NCBI GenBank assembly: GCA_941918925.1
Contig: OW799233.1
Span: forward strand, 134,632,533-134,696,532
Length of the DNA stretch: 64,000 nucleotides
Direction of reading: 5' to 3'
Source of the DNA: Phyto melanocephala
Taxonomy: Eukaryota > Arthropoda > Insecta > Diptera > Rhinophoridae
Made by a program: the position numbers and the translations under genes. Below, one piece after another: positions 11,290 through 22,871 of this stretch (its first letter is position 1; each line of letters begins with the position of its first letter). The notes under the pieces were generated by a model, which searched no databases, was not told the DNA's origin, and saw nothing but the letters and a program-made list of their open reading frames with translations.

Positions 11290-12175
11290 GGAGGTAAGCG
11301 TTAAAGTGGGCGTGTCACCTAAACTTTTTGGCACAACAATTACATTGATTAGAAGGATATATGTAGCTAATTTGATCATCATACCTCTAATATTGGCGGT
11401 TTTATGAGCTTTTAAATTTCATTAACGGTAGATAACGTGAAAAGTGGGCGTTATAGTAGGGGTGTCAAAGTTATTTTTGCCAATGAGTACAACTTAGATG
11501 TTTCAATATAGCCCTTTATTATTCCAAAATCTTTATTAATAGAGAAATTATATGAATTTTAGTTAAACCTTATATGGGAGGTGGGCGTAAAAGTGGGCAC
11601 GGCACCTTAATTTTCTGGCACAGTAATGAAATTGCCTAGTGGTATATACGTAGCAAATTTTATCATCATACCTCTAATTTTGGCGGTTTTATGAGCTTTT
11701 AAATTCCATTAACGGTAGATAACGTGAAAAGTGGGCGTTATAGTAGGCGTGTCAAAGTTATTTTTGCGAATGAGTACAACTTAGGTGTTTCAATATAGCC
11801 CTTTATTATTCCAAAATCTTTATTAATAGAGAAATTATATGAATTTTAGGTAAAACCTTATATGGGAGGTGGGCGTAAAAGTGGGCGTGGCACCTTAATT
11901 TTCTGGCACAGTAATGGCACTGCCTAGTGGTATATACGTAGCAAATTTTATCATCATACCTGCAATTTTGGCGGTTTTATGAGCTTTTAAATTTCATTAA
12001 CGGTAGATAACGTGAAAAGTGGGCGTTATAGTAGGCGTGTCAAAGTTATTTTTGCGAATGAGTACAACTTAGGTGTTTCAATATAGCCCTTTATTATTCC
12101 AAAATCTTTATTAATAGAGAAATTATATGAATTTTAGGTATAACGTTATATGGGAGGTGGGCGTAAAAGTGGGCG
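11290..12175 (+). repeat. ~288-bp tandem modules of family B
   Basis: GATAACGTGAAAAGTGGGCG recurs at 11431, 11718 and 12006, giving a period of 287-288 bp. Each module carries GGCGTGTCAAAGTTATTTTT, a TTTATTATTCCAAAATC patch and GGGAGGTGGGCGTAAAAGTG. Other family B copies hold one or two modules, so copy number varies between insertions. Confidence 0.85.
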
Positions 12176-12803
12176 TGGCACATTGATTTTTCGTTACAAA
12201 AAAGGGTCTCACCAAAAAGCAAAGTGTGCAAAATTTCAGAGTCGTACATCAAATTTTGTTGCTTTTATGACGTTTTTGTTTTTAAATATACCGAAAAATA
12301 CACTGTGCGGTATAAATTTTCGTACATTTTGATCGATAACTCCTCTCCTAATACATAGATTTAAATAATTTTCGGGGAAAAATATTGTTTTTACTCAGGA
12401 AATATATATTCGAAGTTTCATGAGCCTACGTTTATGCGTTTGGACACAATTCCATTTTATTCGATGTTTGAAGGACACGGTTTTTTCGACCTACTCTTGC
12501 TTTTCGAGCTATAACTCTCTTCCTAATATTCCGATTTAGCCCATTTTCAATACCAAATAAACCTTATCTATAAGCAAGATTCTGGCAAAATTTGAGCCCC
12601 CTAGCTTTTTCGGTGCGACCTCTATCGTGCTTTCAACAGACGGACAGACGGACAGACGGACGGACATAGCTAGATCGTCATCAAATCAAACCCTGATTCA
12701 GAATATATATACTTTATAGGGTCTAAAATGGATATTTCGATGTGTTACAAACGGAATGACAAAATGAATATACCCCCACCATTTTTTTGGTGGCGGGTAT
12801 AAA

Positions 12804-13038
12804 AAAAAACAAAAAGGTGATTGATTTTTATTTGCATCTAACTTTTCCGTCAGTTAGCTTGTTGGTCGTCTAATATCCCTTCAAGAACAGTCATGGTCAT
12901 TTGACTGGTTATATGACTGGTATTAGTGACTGATATATCGCTTATAACGTAGAACAAAGTTTCTATTAGTTTCTTAAGAACAATGTGAAAAAAATTACTG
13001 AAACTTTTGTGTACACGCGATTTTACGTCTAACTCTTA
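12804..13038. other. Unannotated spacer between family B and the hAT element
   Basis: About 235 bases of non-repetitive sequence. It includes two near copies of TGACTGGT-AT at 12902 and 12915. No gene is seen. Confidence 0.4.
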
Positions 13039-13046
13039 GTTATTAG

Positions 13047-15500
13047 CAGTGTTGTCAGATTTTTTTTGGCTTTCTCGCCAAATGGACTGTCAAATATCGC
13101 CAAATTATCGAATATGTCGCCAAAAAAAATTTTTTTTATTTTTAGTTATAAAAGTATTTTTATTATACTATTACAAATATTGCAATATTGAAAATTAAAT
13201 CTACTTGCTTTTTTATCAAAACACATAAAAAATTCGTTGTTTATAAAAATTGGGGAAAAAATTCATAAAGAAACTAAAAAATTTTTATAAAAGGTACATT
13301 GTTTTAGTAAAATATATAAATACTAACGCACAAAAATTATTCATGAGTCAAATAAACTTCATTATTAAATAAGTTAAAGCTTGAACATCGATATCCAAAA
13401 ATTCATTACAGAAAAAATTCATTCAACTCAAGCATTTCTTGTAGGAACTGTCAACATATTAAGAACGGCCATTGACAACTATTTGAAGAGGAAAGTACCA
13501 ATTTATAAAAGGAAGTTTGCCCCACTGCGTTTCATAAACACCAAGTGCGATATTGCAGTCTATTAATTTCGTTAAAATTTCTTGAATTACAGAAAATTTA
13601 GCGTTGCAGCATTTAGAAATCGAGAAATGATTATAAACTTGGAAAATATGCATGTTTTCTGGAAACCTATCAAGCATTTCTGATAATAACTTTTTTAAAT
13701 ATAGAAAACAACTTTGTTTCAAAATCAACGTTTCACTTGTATTTAAAACAGATTTTTTTAATTCAGTTTGAAATTCTGCACCAAAATAAACGTTTTCCAA
13801 ATTTAAAAAGAAATGTCGAAATGTTCTGTACTATACAAAATATATGTCATAAAAATTTATCTTCCAAACGTAAGAAGGGTAGTAAAAAGTTTTTGATACA
13901 TACTTCCAGTACCCATATAATCAGATTGACACTGTAAATTTAAATTGTTTATTTCATTTATAATTGGGTTTATAAATATTAGAAACATTCTATTACTTTC
14001 TTCACACAATTCATCGTAAATAGTTTTCGCAGTTTTATCTTTTTCAGCTGTTGCTATTAGGGAGAAATGATACTTCAACTCTACCCATTGATCTAAAACG
14101 CGTTTAACAGCCTCACCATAACTCAACCAGAGAGTTCCAGAAATTTTAACAAGTTTTCTAAAATTATTGCTTTCAACTCCTAAGTTAATCAAGTCGAAAG
14201 CTCGTTTATATAAAACATTTCGAAGAGGGATATTGCTAAAATAATTGTAAAGTTCTTTAATTAAGTAATCCGAATTCTGGGGAATTTTACTGGAGGCTTT
14301 AGAGCAACAAAGATGAAGAGAGTGGCACGTACATTTAATTTAAATTATATTGGGATTGTCTCCTTTTAAAAGTATAAAAAATGATTTTTTACTTCCACAT
14401 AAATTTTTAGCACCATCGGTGCCAATGGCAATCATATCTTTAATTTTTACACCAATGTTTTTTACAAATACTTGCAAACTACTATAAAGATGCTCAGCAG
14501 TAGCTTCTTTCACCAAGAACAGCCCCAAAAAATACGTTAGAACTTTTTGAGTTTTTGCGTTAAAAAATTGTATGCATACACTCATCCACTTTATTTGTGA
14601 AACATCTGTAGATTCATCTACTATTAGGCTGTACTTAGAGTTACCAATTTCATTTACAATCTGTTGCAAAATTAATGGTGATATAACATTTTTAATTATT
14701 GATGCACATTTAGTTTTATGCAATCTCATCTTTTCAAAATAATCATCTTTTGCTGAACAATCACGTAACAATTTGGAAAGGTGGTCAATCGACGATACTG
14801 AACTGTGCTTAGCTATGAACACTGCATTTCTAATATCTGAAATTTTAGACTCCCTTGTTTGAGGTACTGAAACTTAAAAAAATTCAAAAATTTAAATAAT
14901 TCTTTTGATAATTTTTTCCCATAGTTACCATAGTTAGAGATTTTGTTTTGCTTAAATATAAGAGCCTATTACTGATATACTTTTTTGTTTCAGCATGTTT
15001 TTTCAAATCAATTTTATGGGATCTCAAAGAAAGTTTACATGCAAAACACCACGACCCATATGCTGCACTATTCCCCCACTTTTGAAATATTATTTCCAAG
15101 TACTTTTTATATTTACTTTACCCTCTTTTTTCCTTATGGCGCCATTACTATTTGAGATTATTTTAATCTATGTAAAAGTATAGTAGTTAACGTCAATGTT
15201 CATGCATTCGCCGATTTGTAGATACCTTTTTAATCAGCTCTTAATATATGTAATAAAGCTGCTAGAAAGTCATTTTTATCAAAAGCATAATAGAGCTGCC
15301 AAAATGCATAAACGGAAAAACAGGTATATTCTTAACACAATTCTATCGTAGTAGAAATCATAAAAAATATCGCCAAAAATATCGCCAAGGAATATCAATA
15401 TCGCCAAGAAAATCGCCAGTCGCCATTTCAAAATTTTCGTCGCCAAAAATAAGTTTTCATCGCCACGTTTGGCGACAAGTCGCCATATCTGACAACACTG
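13047..15500 (-). mobile_element. hAT-superfamily DNA transposon with intact ends
   Basis: Perfect 14-bp TIRs CAGTGTTGTCAGAT at 13047-13060 and, inverted, at 15487-15500. They are flanked by a perfect 8-bp target duplication GTTATTAG (13039-13046 and 15501-15508), the length expected for hAT. Both subterminal regions are packed with TCGCCA motifs (at least three within the left 70 bp; more than seven within the right 140 bp), likely transposase-binding sites. The 2454-bp element carries one transposase gene on the minus strand, now broken. Clean ends with a decayed gene suggest it moved late, using transposase from another copy. Confidence 0.92.
13420..15130 (-). pseudogene. Broken hAT transposase (BED finger to C-terminal dimerisation region)
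   Basis: Minus-strand pieces in order: 15099-14884, a BED/zinc-finger-like start (FQKWGNSAAYGSWCFACKLS, then a His pair); 14822-14340, the DUF4371-like core with LIVDESTDVSQIKWMSVC (first catalytic Asp) and IAIGTDGAKNL; 14192-13857, SGTLWLSYGEAVKRVLDQW; 13800-13459, the C-terminal part ending ETQWGKLPFINW. At least three frame breaks separate the pieces, and an in-frame stop precedes the BED region. It would have cut and pasted elements with the 14-bp TIRs described above. It is not functional as it stands. Confidence 0.85.
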
Positions 15501-15508
15501 GTTATTAG

Positions 15509-16127
15509 TTTTGTCTACTGCAAAACATACATATGTATATCTGGACTACTTACACTACAGTTATTTCTAATCAAATATAGTATAAAAAGAAGTCACACTT
15601 AACGTAAACATCGGTCAAAGCTAACTAGGCATATCTATTATTTATTATTATATTTTTATAAAACTTAAAAATTTTACACAATAATTTTCCAATTTTTTTT
15701 TTAACGTTAAGAAATCAACATACACTAGTTGTCTCACTCTTTCATACACCCCAGCCTGCACAATAGTACGACAATGTCTGAATCAGACAAGTCTTACAAA
15801 TATCTGAATTTTTTACGGACATTTCGTACAGATTTCTGTAAGACATTTCTGGGAAATTTAATGTACGACACGTCTGATAGATTTCTGACTGATTTCGTAC
15901 AGAAATGTGTAAGTTGTGTTTATTCCTTTTGTTAAGCTTCTTTTGTTTTTTTTTTGCTTTACAAATTAAAACGGAATTTTTAAGCTTTACCAATTTTGTA
16001 ATCTTGATATGCAATATTGTTTATTTAAGTCATAAAGTGCAACAAAATAGGTGATATTAAAAAATTTAATTTATTGGTTTGTTAAAAAATTTTAAAAGTA
16101 ATATAGAAAGTAATGGTTTTGTACTTA
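15509..16127. other. Spacer with a short repeat-rich patch
   Basis: Mostly AT-rich and unidentified. At 15760-15915 the motif GTACGACA-GTCTGA occurs twice about 95 bp apart. Interspersed are AGATTTCTG and GTACAGA motifs in both orientations, giving local dyad symmetry. This may be a tiny MITE remnant; no clear TIR or target duplication was found. Confidence 0.4.
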
Positions 16128-16531
16128 ATAAACAATATATTTATGAATAGGGAAGTCAATAAGCATTGTCCGTCTGTCAGTCTGTACTTCTGTCCGTCTG
16201 CTCGTCTGTCCGTGTTTATGTTGAAGCTTTTTTAAAACCCCCAGACATTTCCCAGACCCGTATAAGGTACCAAAATATAGAAAAATCGCTCTATAAACAA
16301 CTGGAAATCACAGTTAAGACAAAAAAATTTTTATTATTATTATTTTCTTTAAAATAGTACATACATTAACTCAATTTATAATTTTACAATTGAATGTTTT
16401 TAAGTGGGTAAAGTCATTATGAAGATAATGAAAGATATATGTATGTCTGTGCATATTTCATATAAATGAGATGAATGGTGATATAAACAATTGTTATTGC
16501 ATGACTACATGTTGTAAAGGATATATAGGAT
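16128..16531 (-). mobile_element. Family A helentron-like element, shortened
   Basis: Reverse copy: ATGAATAGGGAAGTCAATAA is followed by the (GTCY)n tract (16168-16212), then AACCCCCAGACATTTCCCAG. After a deleted middle come GATGAATGGTGATATAAAC and TTGCATGACTACATGTTGTA. Both tips are eroded and the A/T low-complexity region is absent. Confidence 0.7.
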
Positions 16532-16940
16532 ACATTATTACAGAAATTGATTGCAGTATATTTAAAAAGTATTCACTAATGTAATGAAGATTCAGTTAAA
16601 ATATAAACTAATACAAATATTTTTTAACCTTCTGAGGAAATGCTGAGAATAAACTTTAATGATTTCCAGTCGTAATTAAAATGTTCGGTTGAGTTTAGTT
16701 TAAAGTTTAAACCACTGGTATGATATGAATGCTGTTATTTCTATTATTAATTTTGTTTGAATAAATAATAGATTCAAATCAAAGGTTTCCTAATCGAAAT
16801 AAAATAAGTGCTTCGAAAATTAGTTCACAGGTATGCAAAAATGTATTGATACTCATGAAGAATATCTTGAAAAGCTATAACGCTATCTTTCATAATATAT
16901 ATATATATATATTGTCTCTAATCTTGAAACAAAAAGCGGA

Positions 16941-17216
16941 CTACACGCAAAGAAAAACAATGGTTACGACATGATCACGTCATATTATAGTTTCTATAAC
17001 AATATTTGGTTGTCGAAAACAAGTAATAGTTATTTTTGTTTCCTTTCATCATATATTTTGTCACGATAATCAAGCATTTGCTTGAATCGTATCATTTAAT
17101 GTTTACTTTTCGTAAAAAATTCAAAATGGTTATCATTTAAAAATAGTATGATTTATTTAAATTAATTCGACAAAAATAACATTATATTCAAAATCATATT
17201 TTTTCTTTGCGTGTAG
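16941..17216. mobile_element. MITE with CTACACGCAAAGAAAAA inverted ends
   Basis: Left CTACACGCAAAGAAAAA at 16941 and right TTTTTCTTTGCGTGTAG ending at 17216 are perfect inverted repeats of 17 bp around a 276-bp body. The body resembles the right part of the larger relatives at 7384-8080 and 60831-61659 (GTTTCTATAACAATATTTGG). I could not recognise a convincing target duplication (flanks AAGCGGA / TTAGTTC). Confidence 0.8.
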
Positions 17217-18829
17217 TTAGTTCTACAGTTATTCCTATCGAAAGATCTATAAGTTAAAAAAAAACACTACATAAGTAAGGCTTTTCTTTGGTATTTTAAT
17301 TTAAATGTACTTTAAATTGTACGATTTTTAAATATTATATTTCTCTGTACTAACCCACTGTTTGCTATATTAACCATAAGTCATTTCTTTTTAACCGAAA
17401 AAAAAAAACTTTGAGTTTTTATATAATTCGTTTGTTTGTTTGTTTTTTGTACATTTTTACAAATATGCACTTCCCCCCTGGTTTGTCATTAAAGTTTCTT
17501 TTATTATGTATCCCTATGAGATGGATGTATAGGATATACATACATATGTATATATCATTTATGAGTAGGTATTTTGGAGTTTTTAAGCATGTCACACACA
17601 GTATTTGGAAGGTATAGAGTATACAGCAGTGTTGCCAAGCGAACGTTTAAAATTTTTAAAAAAAATTATATTTCTTTATTAGAAGTTATATATTGCAATT
17701 TTCCTTAAGTAAATAATAAATTTTGGTGATTAATATAAAATAAATCATAAGATTGTTACAAAACTGTACATCAGTATATGAAGTTTTTATAAATTTGCTG
17801 GCAGTGTAGCCGACGCTCTCAAAAACAAAACACATTTTAAAAATTTTTTTGTCCGCTTTCCTTAACTTTTTTGGCTTAGATTTACTAGATGGACTTGGAT
17901 AAAATTTTGTGGTAACCTATAGAATTTTTATTGGGAAACTAGCAGAACCCGTAATGAAAAAGTAAACTAATATCGTAGACAATAACACAGAGTTAAGAAT
18001 TAGAGGTCTACAAATATGCCACTTAATATATTTTCTATATATGAGAGGTACCACGCGCCCTCATTCGATTCTATTAAATTATTAGAATGAATCGTGAATT
18101 TTGTATTAAGGATTGAAAACCATAAAAATTATTGCCCTATATAATGAGGTGAGTATCACTTCCCCTGCTGCCATCGTTATGCCATAAATGAGATAAAATA
18201 AATCACACAAAGTTTAAAGATGTAAGAGTTATCTAGATATTTCATAAGCTGTATTTTATTCATAAAGAAGGTGCCATGAGCTCAACTTGGCAAATCTTGA
18301 AGACTGTGGGTATTACGGATATTTTGAAGGTAGATGCTACATCCACTTATCATTTTAAGAAAAAATTTCCGTGACAACTACATACATACATGAGTTGGTC
18401 CAGCCGTTCTTCGATTTTAGTTAAATTTAAAAAGCGGGCGTGGTCAATTTTTCTTTCCGTAGTAACCTATGTTGAGTTATGATAAAATAAAAAAAAGTAT
18501 TTTGTTCCATTTGTTGACCTTTAGATCACTTTTTTTAAAAAAAAATATTTTTTTATTGACACCAATATTTCGCTATCTAACAATGGGTAGCTTCTTCAGG
18601 GTAAATACATACAAATGATATAAACAAAAAAGAAACCCAAAATGAAAATCGTTTTTATAAGAAACAAGAACTGATCTTATGCTCAATAAAAGAAATAAGA
18701 TTTTAATATAAAAATCAACATTATTTAACGATACTTAAAAAAAATAACTGAAATCTGTGAAAACGTTCTTAAGTTATGCGATAAACAACAAACGAAATTT
18801 AGTTTTTATTTATATAGAACTAGAAAAGC
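17217..18829. other. Unidentified AT-rich stretch, probably old repeats
   Basis: No domain-bearing ORF. Features seen: TGTTGCCAAGCGAACG near 17632; a GCGGGCGTGGTCAATTTTTC patch at 18434; and TTGACACCAATATTTCGCTA with CTTCTTCAGG at 18556-18600. The last, read on the minus strand, recalls the 3' trailer motif of some retroelements. None is strong enough for a family call. Confidence 0.35.
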
Positions 18830-19200
18830 CCGGCGCGCGTTGCTACGCCAACTAAAGAATAAAAATGCATTCTGAGTTTTAATTGAATATCAAGATCAAA
18901 AAGCTAAATATTTTATTTTATGCCTTATGGGCCATGCACTACCCACTTTTCTTATCACGAAATCGTTAAGTCATGACAGCTCGATATGTGTGCAAAGTTT
19001 AAGAAAAATCGGTCATGTGCAAGTAGCTTAAAATGATAACTATTTTTTTATGGGCGTGGCCCCGCCCACTTTTTTCCACCCATACACACTTCCTGGTATG
19101 TGTACAACAACTTACCAAAGTTTAAGCCCGATCGGTTTTACAGTTTCGGAGTCTATAGCTAACACACACACACACAGAGTTTCACTTTTATATATATAGA
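18830..19200 (-). mobile_element. Short Helitron (371 bp), exact ends
   Basis: On the minus strand it begins TCTATATATATAAAAGTGAA and ends with a GC-rich near-palindrome (GGCGTAGCAACGCGCGCCGG) followed by TTTTCTAG. It lies between A (18829) and T (19201), the Helitron target. A CA/TG run follows the 5' end. It shares its ends with the copy at 42042-42487. Non-autonomous. Confidence 0.85.
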
Positions 19201-20007
19201 TAACATCACATTCTTAACAAAAAATAGAAAAATTAAGCGAAACTACAATATTTTACTTATTCAAATAGTTTTAGAAAGTTAGTAAGAAATAAATGAAGCA
19301 CAGACAAAACAAAAGTCGGATTAAAAAATATCTTCAAATAATAGCAAGTTCCTGTGTATAAAATAAATATTCTCATACAAAAGCTACGGGAAAACCGACA
19401 AATGTAAACAAACGGCATCACTGGTAGTACTAAACATTTTATTTGTATCGGTGTTAAGAACACATGTAGCACATTTACCTCAAACTTTGTTAAATTTTTT
19501 TAACTTATTTTTTTTACAACATAAACCAGTCTCTCTCTCGCTCGCTATCCTTCTCTTAATAAACATATTTGCAAGAGAGTAAGAAAGTAAATAAATATAT
19601 AAGTTGTTGTTGTGTTGCCTGACCTAGACCAAAGTTGATTATGTTGACGCGTCACATTTTTAAATTTTTCGTGCTAATGGCAGTTAAATTGTACTCAACA
19701 GCAACACGTCAAAATCATGTTGGTTGTTTGTTACAACAAACAGCAGAAGCTAAAGCAACAACGTAATAAACATACACATATTTGTTGTTGTATGAATGCT
19801 AATAATGTTGATGATGCTGACAATTCAAACAGACATTCAAAAAACAAACTTTTTCTGTTAAATACATATTTATGCGGAAGTGTGTTTGTGGGAATGATGA
19901 TGTCGTTTATGATGACTGTATCATTGCGATTTTTTTTGAATTAAAATTTTTAACAGGAATGAGAAAAAAGTTTGTTGTTTCGATATTTTGTTGCTGTTTA
20001 TTAAGTA
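19201..20007. other. Unidentified spacer
   Basis: Includes a CT-rich patch CTCTCTCTCGCTCGCTATCC (19531) and GTTGTTGT/CAACAACG triplet runs around 19605-19760. A 75-codon frame at 19717 is glutamine/asparagine-rich only because of these triplets. I do not call it a gene. Confidence 0.35.
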
Positions 20008-20467
20008 CTAGTCATGCCCGGCGAGCGTTGCTACGCCCTTTAATGAAAAAAATGCATTCTGAATTTTAATTGAATATCAAGTGTAAAGAGCTAAAAATTA
20101 TAACTTTTTTTTATGGGCATGACACTGCCCACTTTTCTAACCACAAAATTGTATAGTCATGAGAGTTCAATATGTGTGCATAGTTTCAGAAAAATCGGTC
20201 CAGTGCAAGAAGCTAAAAATTATAACTTTTTTTAATGGGCGTGGCACTGCCCACTTTTTTTATCGCGAATTTTATAATCATGACAGCTCAATATGTGTGC
20301 AAAGTTGCAGAAAAATCTATCTAGCGCAAGGAGCTTAAACTGATAACTTATTTTTGATGGGCGTGGCACTGCCCACTTTCCTAATCACGAAATTGTATAG
20401 TCATGACAGCTTAATATGAGTGCAAAGTTTCAGAAAAATCGATCTAATGCAAGTAGCTAAAAATGAT
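20008..20467 (-). mobile_element. Short Helitron, 5' end lost
   Basis: The minus-strand 3' end is intact: the GC-rich GGCGTAGCAACGCTCGCCGG hairpin region, then CTAG at 20008-20011, with A at 20007 as target base. Inside are three tandem units of about 121 bp, each with GGGC(G/A)TG-CACTGCCCAC (20116, 20236, 20357). The TCTATATATATAAAA start is missing, so the copy is truncated near 20467. Confidence 0.75.
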
Positions 20468-20550
20468 TTGTAACACCAAATAGGTCAATCGCACTAATGA
20501 ATCATTTGTTTCTCTTAAAAAAACAAAAAATTGAAGACCAGAGCAATATT

Positions 20551-20660
20551 TTTATACCCTTCACCTGTGGTGCCAAAGGTATATAGAACTTTGCCACTCC
20601 GTTTATTATTTTTACAATTTTGATTTCCGACCGCATAAAGTAAAGGGTATCTAGCCATCA
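20551..20660 (-). mobile_element. Family A 3'-end fragment
   Basis: TTTATACCCTTCACCTGTGG, GTATATAGAACTTTGCCACT and TTTCCGACCGCATAAAGTA match the 3' tip of family A in reverse. The rest of the element is absent. Confidence 0.7.
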
Positions 20661-20685
20661 TGCACTATGGTAATTGTGAGTCAGT

Positions 20686-21430
20686 TTGTCAGTGTTTGAC
20701 AAATTCGATCCTGTATTTTTTAAGCCTTTACAAAAACGGGCATTCAATTTAATTGCATTTCTTGCTCTTCGTGATTTTTTAGTCAGTATAATAAGCAAAT
20801 GTGCCTACAATCGGGTAAATTTTGCGCAAAGTTCAGCAAACCGGGTCTGCAGGAAATGTGAGAACACCTATTCTGCCGAAAAAGAATTGGAATTGCCGCA
20901 TTCACGCAAATGGAAATCAACCAGTGATTGTTGAAAAGCCGATCCAATCACAAAGAGTGATTGTTTGGTGGAATTTATGGGTTGGCAGCATCTTCAGAGA
21001 GTATTTCTTAAACAGATCAGTTCTGTGAATGGTGTTCGCTATGGAGAGATGGAAGCAGACTTTTCGTTGCCAGAGATTGAGGATATGGACCTGAACGATA
21101 TGTGGTTTCAATAGAATAGTCAGTTGCCACGCAGCCAACGAAACAATGGCTCTTTTGCTCGATAAATTCAACGGCCGTATTATATGACGTCGTGGCAATG
21201 TTAATTGCCCGCCCCGATCATGTGATTTGATACTGTTGGACTTCTTATTTTGGCGATATTTAAAAGAAATATTATACGTCGATAAGCCAAGAATATGTAA
21301 TAAGATAATTTGGCACTTTAACTACTCTAAACCTCAATTATGTCTCAGTGTCATTGAAAATGTGTACCTTCGGCTAGAAGTATGCCACCAAAGGCGTGGG
21401 GGCATTTGGCCATATTTTGTTTCACACAGA
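20686..21430 (+). pseudogene. Decayed mariner-type transposase, middle and C-terminal part
   Basis: Plus-strand frames carry, in order, QSQRVIVWWNLWVGSIF, a VNGVRYGEME/LPEIEDMDLNDMWFQ stretch, and VNCPPRSCDLILLDF with YVDKPR downstream. The end is CHQ-G-HLAIF near 21395. This is the same transposase lineage as at 5395-6282 and as the scraps inside family B+. PRSCDL...LD contains the third acidic position. Multiple stops and frameshifts are present and no TIRs were found. Confidence 0.75.
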
Positions 21431-21520
21431 ATTGTCATAGATACTTTAATCTTTATAAAAAATATTAAGATAATTCTCTGAAAACTTTTGTTTTATTTAT
21501 AATAATATCGTGTGATTTGG

Positions 21521-21700
21521 TTGATGCTTTCTGAAAGCTTATGTGTGCTGGTTGAACAATTTAAGGCCCCAACATTTTGCACAGATCTAAATGTCACATC
21601 AATATTTTGCAAATAGCTGTTATTCAATCGCTATTAAAGTTCAGCACAATCGCTCTATAACTTTCCGAAATATGAGCTAATTAACATGATTTTACTGTAA
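21521..21700 (-). mobile_element. Family A internal fragment
   Basis: CTTTCTGAAAGCTTATG, TTGAACAATTTAAGGCCCC, ATCGCTATTAAAGTTCAGCA and CGAAATATGAGCTAATT follow the order seen in the reverse copy at 2233-2560. The (GTCY)n tract has been deleted. Confidence 0.6.
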
Positions 21701-21989
21701 AAATTAAATGTCAATGGGGATATCAAAATGTAATACACTATAATAAAAAATTATATGATAAAATGACGCAATATAAATTTATACATGGGCCTAATTTAGC
21801 ATTTAAAAATGTAACCACTTTAACTGCCTCAATAGCGGTATCATACTAAAACAAAAGCAATCATACATAAGCAGCCCACCCCAAGATAAGGCAAGAAGAC
21901 GGTAGTTAGTATAAACTAATTTATTGGTCCTTTAGCGAATTTCGGTGTCTCCGAACCAACCTAATTTCTATCATCTACTGGTCATTCTA

Positions 21990-22320
21990 TATATTTTACC
22001 ATTGGCGTTTTGGCGGTCGCATGGCTAGTGCCTACTTAAGCACTAACGCATAAATCATAATAAGAATTTCTTAGCTATCGGAAATACAACTATTGGAGGT
22101 AGGAGGCAGCAGTAATCGACAAACTCTGAACGAGGCAGCTATAAATTATAAAATGGTTGCGCGAGGCGCAGTAATAAGTTTCCGTCATTACAGGAAACAT
22201 TATTACTGAAGCCAATAGGCAGCAGTTAACGATATTATTTGCACGAGGCAGCCATATAATATCGCAAGCTTGCGCGAGGTGCCGTAATAAGTGTTCCATA
22301 ACTATTAGAAATCGCTGGGC
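21990..22320. repeat. Short tandem repeat, ~115-bp unit
   Basis: Two clear units start AGGCAGCAGT(A/T)A at 22103 and 22216. Each carries GAGGCAGC(T/C)AT and GCGCGAGG-GC-GTAATAAG. A weaker upstream unit ends CATAATAAGAATTTC... GGAAATAC. Composition is less AT-rich than the surroundings. I do not know the family. Confidence 0.6.
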
Positions 22321-22587
22321 CAGTTAAATATAGTAACCTATGAAAAAATTTCTACTTATTTCTTTTTACTCAAATTAAACAATAAAGACGTAAACGTAGC
22401 TTCAATGAGTTATACAATCAGCTCCAAAAAAGACATTTATTATAAATTACACAGCCCGACAAAATTAAAAAAAGATTTTTGATTCTTTGAATTTATCAAC
22501 TGATTCTAGTTAATTTGGGTGCGCTGAATTCAAATCTGTAATCAGTTTGTCTTTATCAGTTCTAGTTTTTATGATATAGCTTTTTTA

Positions 22588-22640
22588 TACCCTCCACTAT
22601 AAGTGAGGAGGGTATATATCAGTTTGTCATTCCGTTTTTT
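22588..22640 (-). mobile_element. Helentron 3'-end fragment (variant)
   Basis: TTTATACCCTCCACTATAAG, then GAGGAGGGTATATATCAG and TTGTCATTCCG. This has the layout of the family A/B 3' tip in reverse but with its own CCTCCAC sequence, so it is a third subfamily. Confidence 0.5.
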
Positions 22641-22871
22641 CCGAAAATATTATCTTTTGTGTAACTGCTAGCTGATTAATGGGAATTTTATTTGTGTAAT
22701 ATTATTTAGAACGTTATTTTTTCGGAAGTTAGTTGCTTGTTAGAAGAGGTTTATTGCAGTTGGCAAAGTTTATTAAAAAAGTGTTGATCTAAATAGAAAC
22801 GACTTTCAGTAGAAGATGTTGTAAAAATAACGCTGACACATTTTGTTATATTTGTGGAGAATACACCTTTA

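Larger units (their letters stand above)
10351..12803 (+). mobile_element. Family B+ helentron-like element, full length
   Basis: It begins ACAAGTAAGAGCACTATATT, then the hairpin ATTCGGCTGTGCCGAAT and TTTATACCCACCACCA. It ends with (GACA/GACG)n at 12635-12665, the conserved GGATATTTCGATGTGTTAC, a 3' hairpin CCACCATTTTTTTGGTGG and GCGGGTATAAA. The start TATACCCACCACC and the end GGTGGCGGGTATA are subterminal inverted repeats. The interior holds a nested mariner-derived element (10495-11101) and three ~288-bp tandem modules. There is no gene of its own. Architecture matches known helentron-associated (mini-me/DINE-1) elements. Confidence 0.8.

Noticed and set aside
12150..12332. 60-codon frame MGGGRKSGRGTL... 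also seen at 24386 and 47475
   Set aside because: Repetition reflects family B sequence; it holds no domain, varies freely, and is interrupted in other copies.
18550..18605. Possible retroelement 3' trailer (CTTCTTCAGG / TTTCGCTATC)
   Set aside because: Only a short motif resemblance, with no adjacent RT or endonuclease coding sequence.
19717..19944. 75-codon Q/N-rich frame as a possible peptide gene
   Set aside because: Driven by CAA/GTT triplet runs; no signal peptide, splice context or paralogue.
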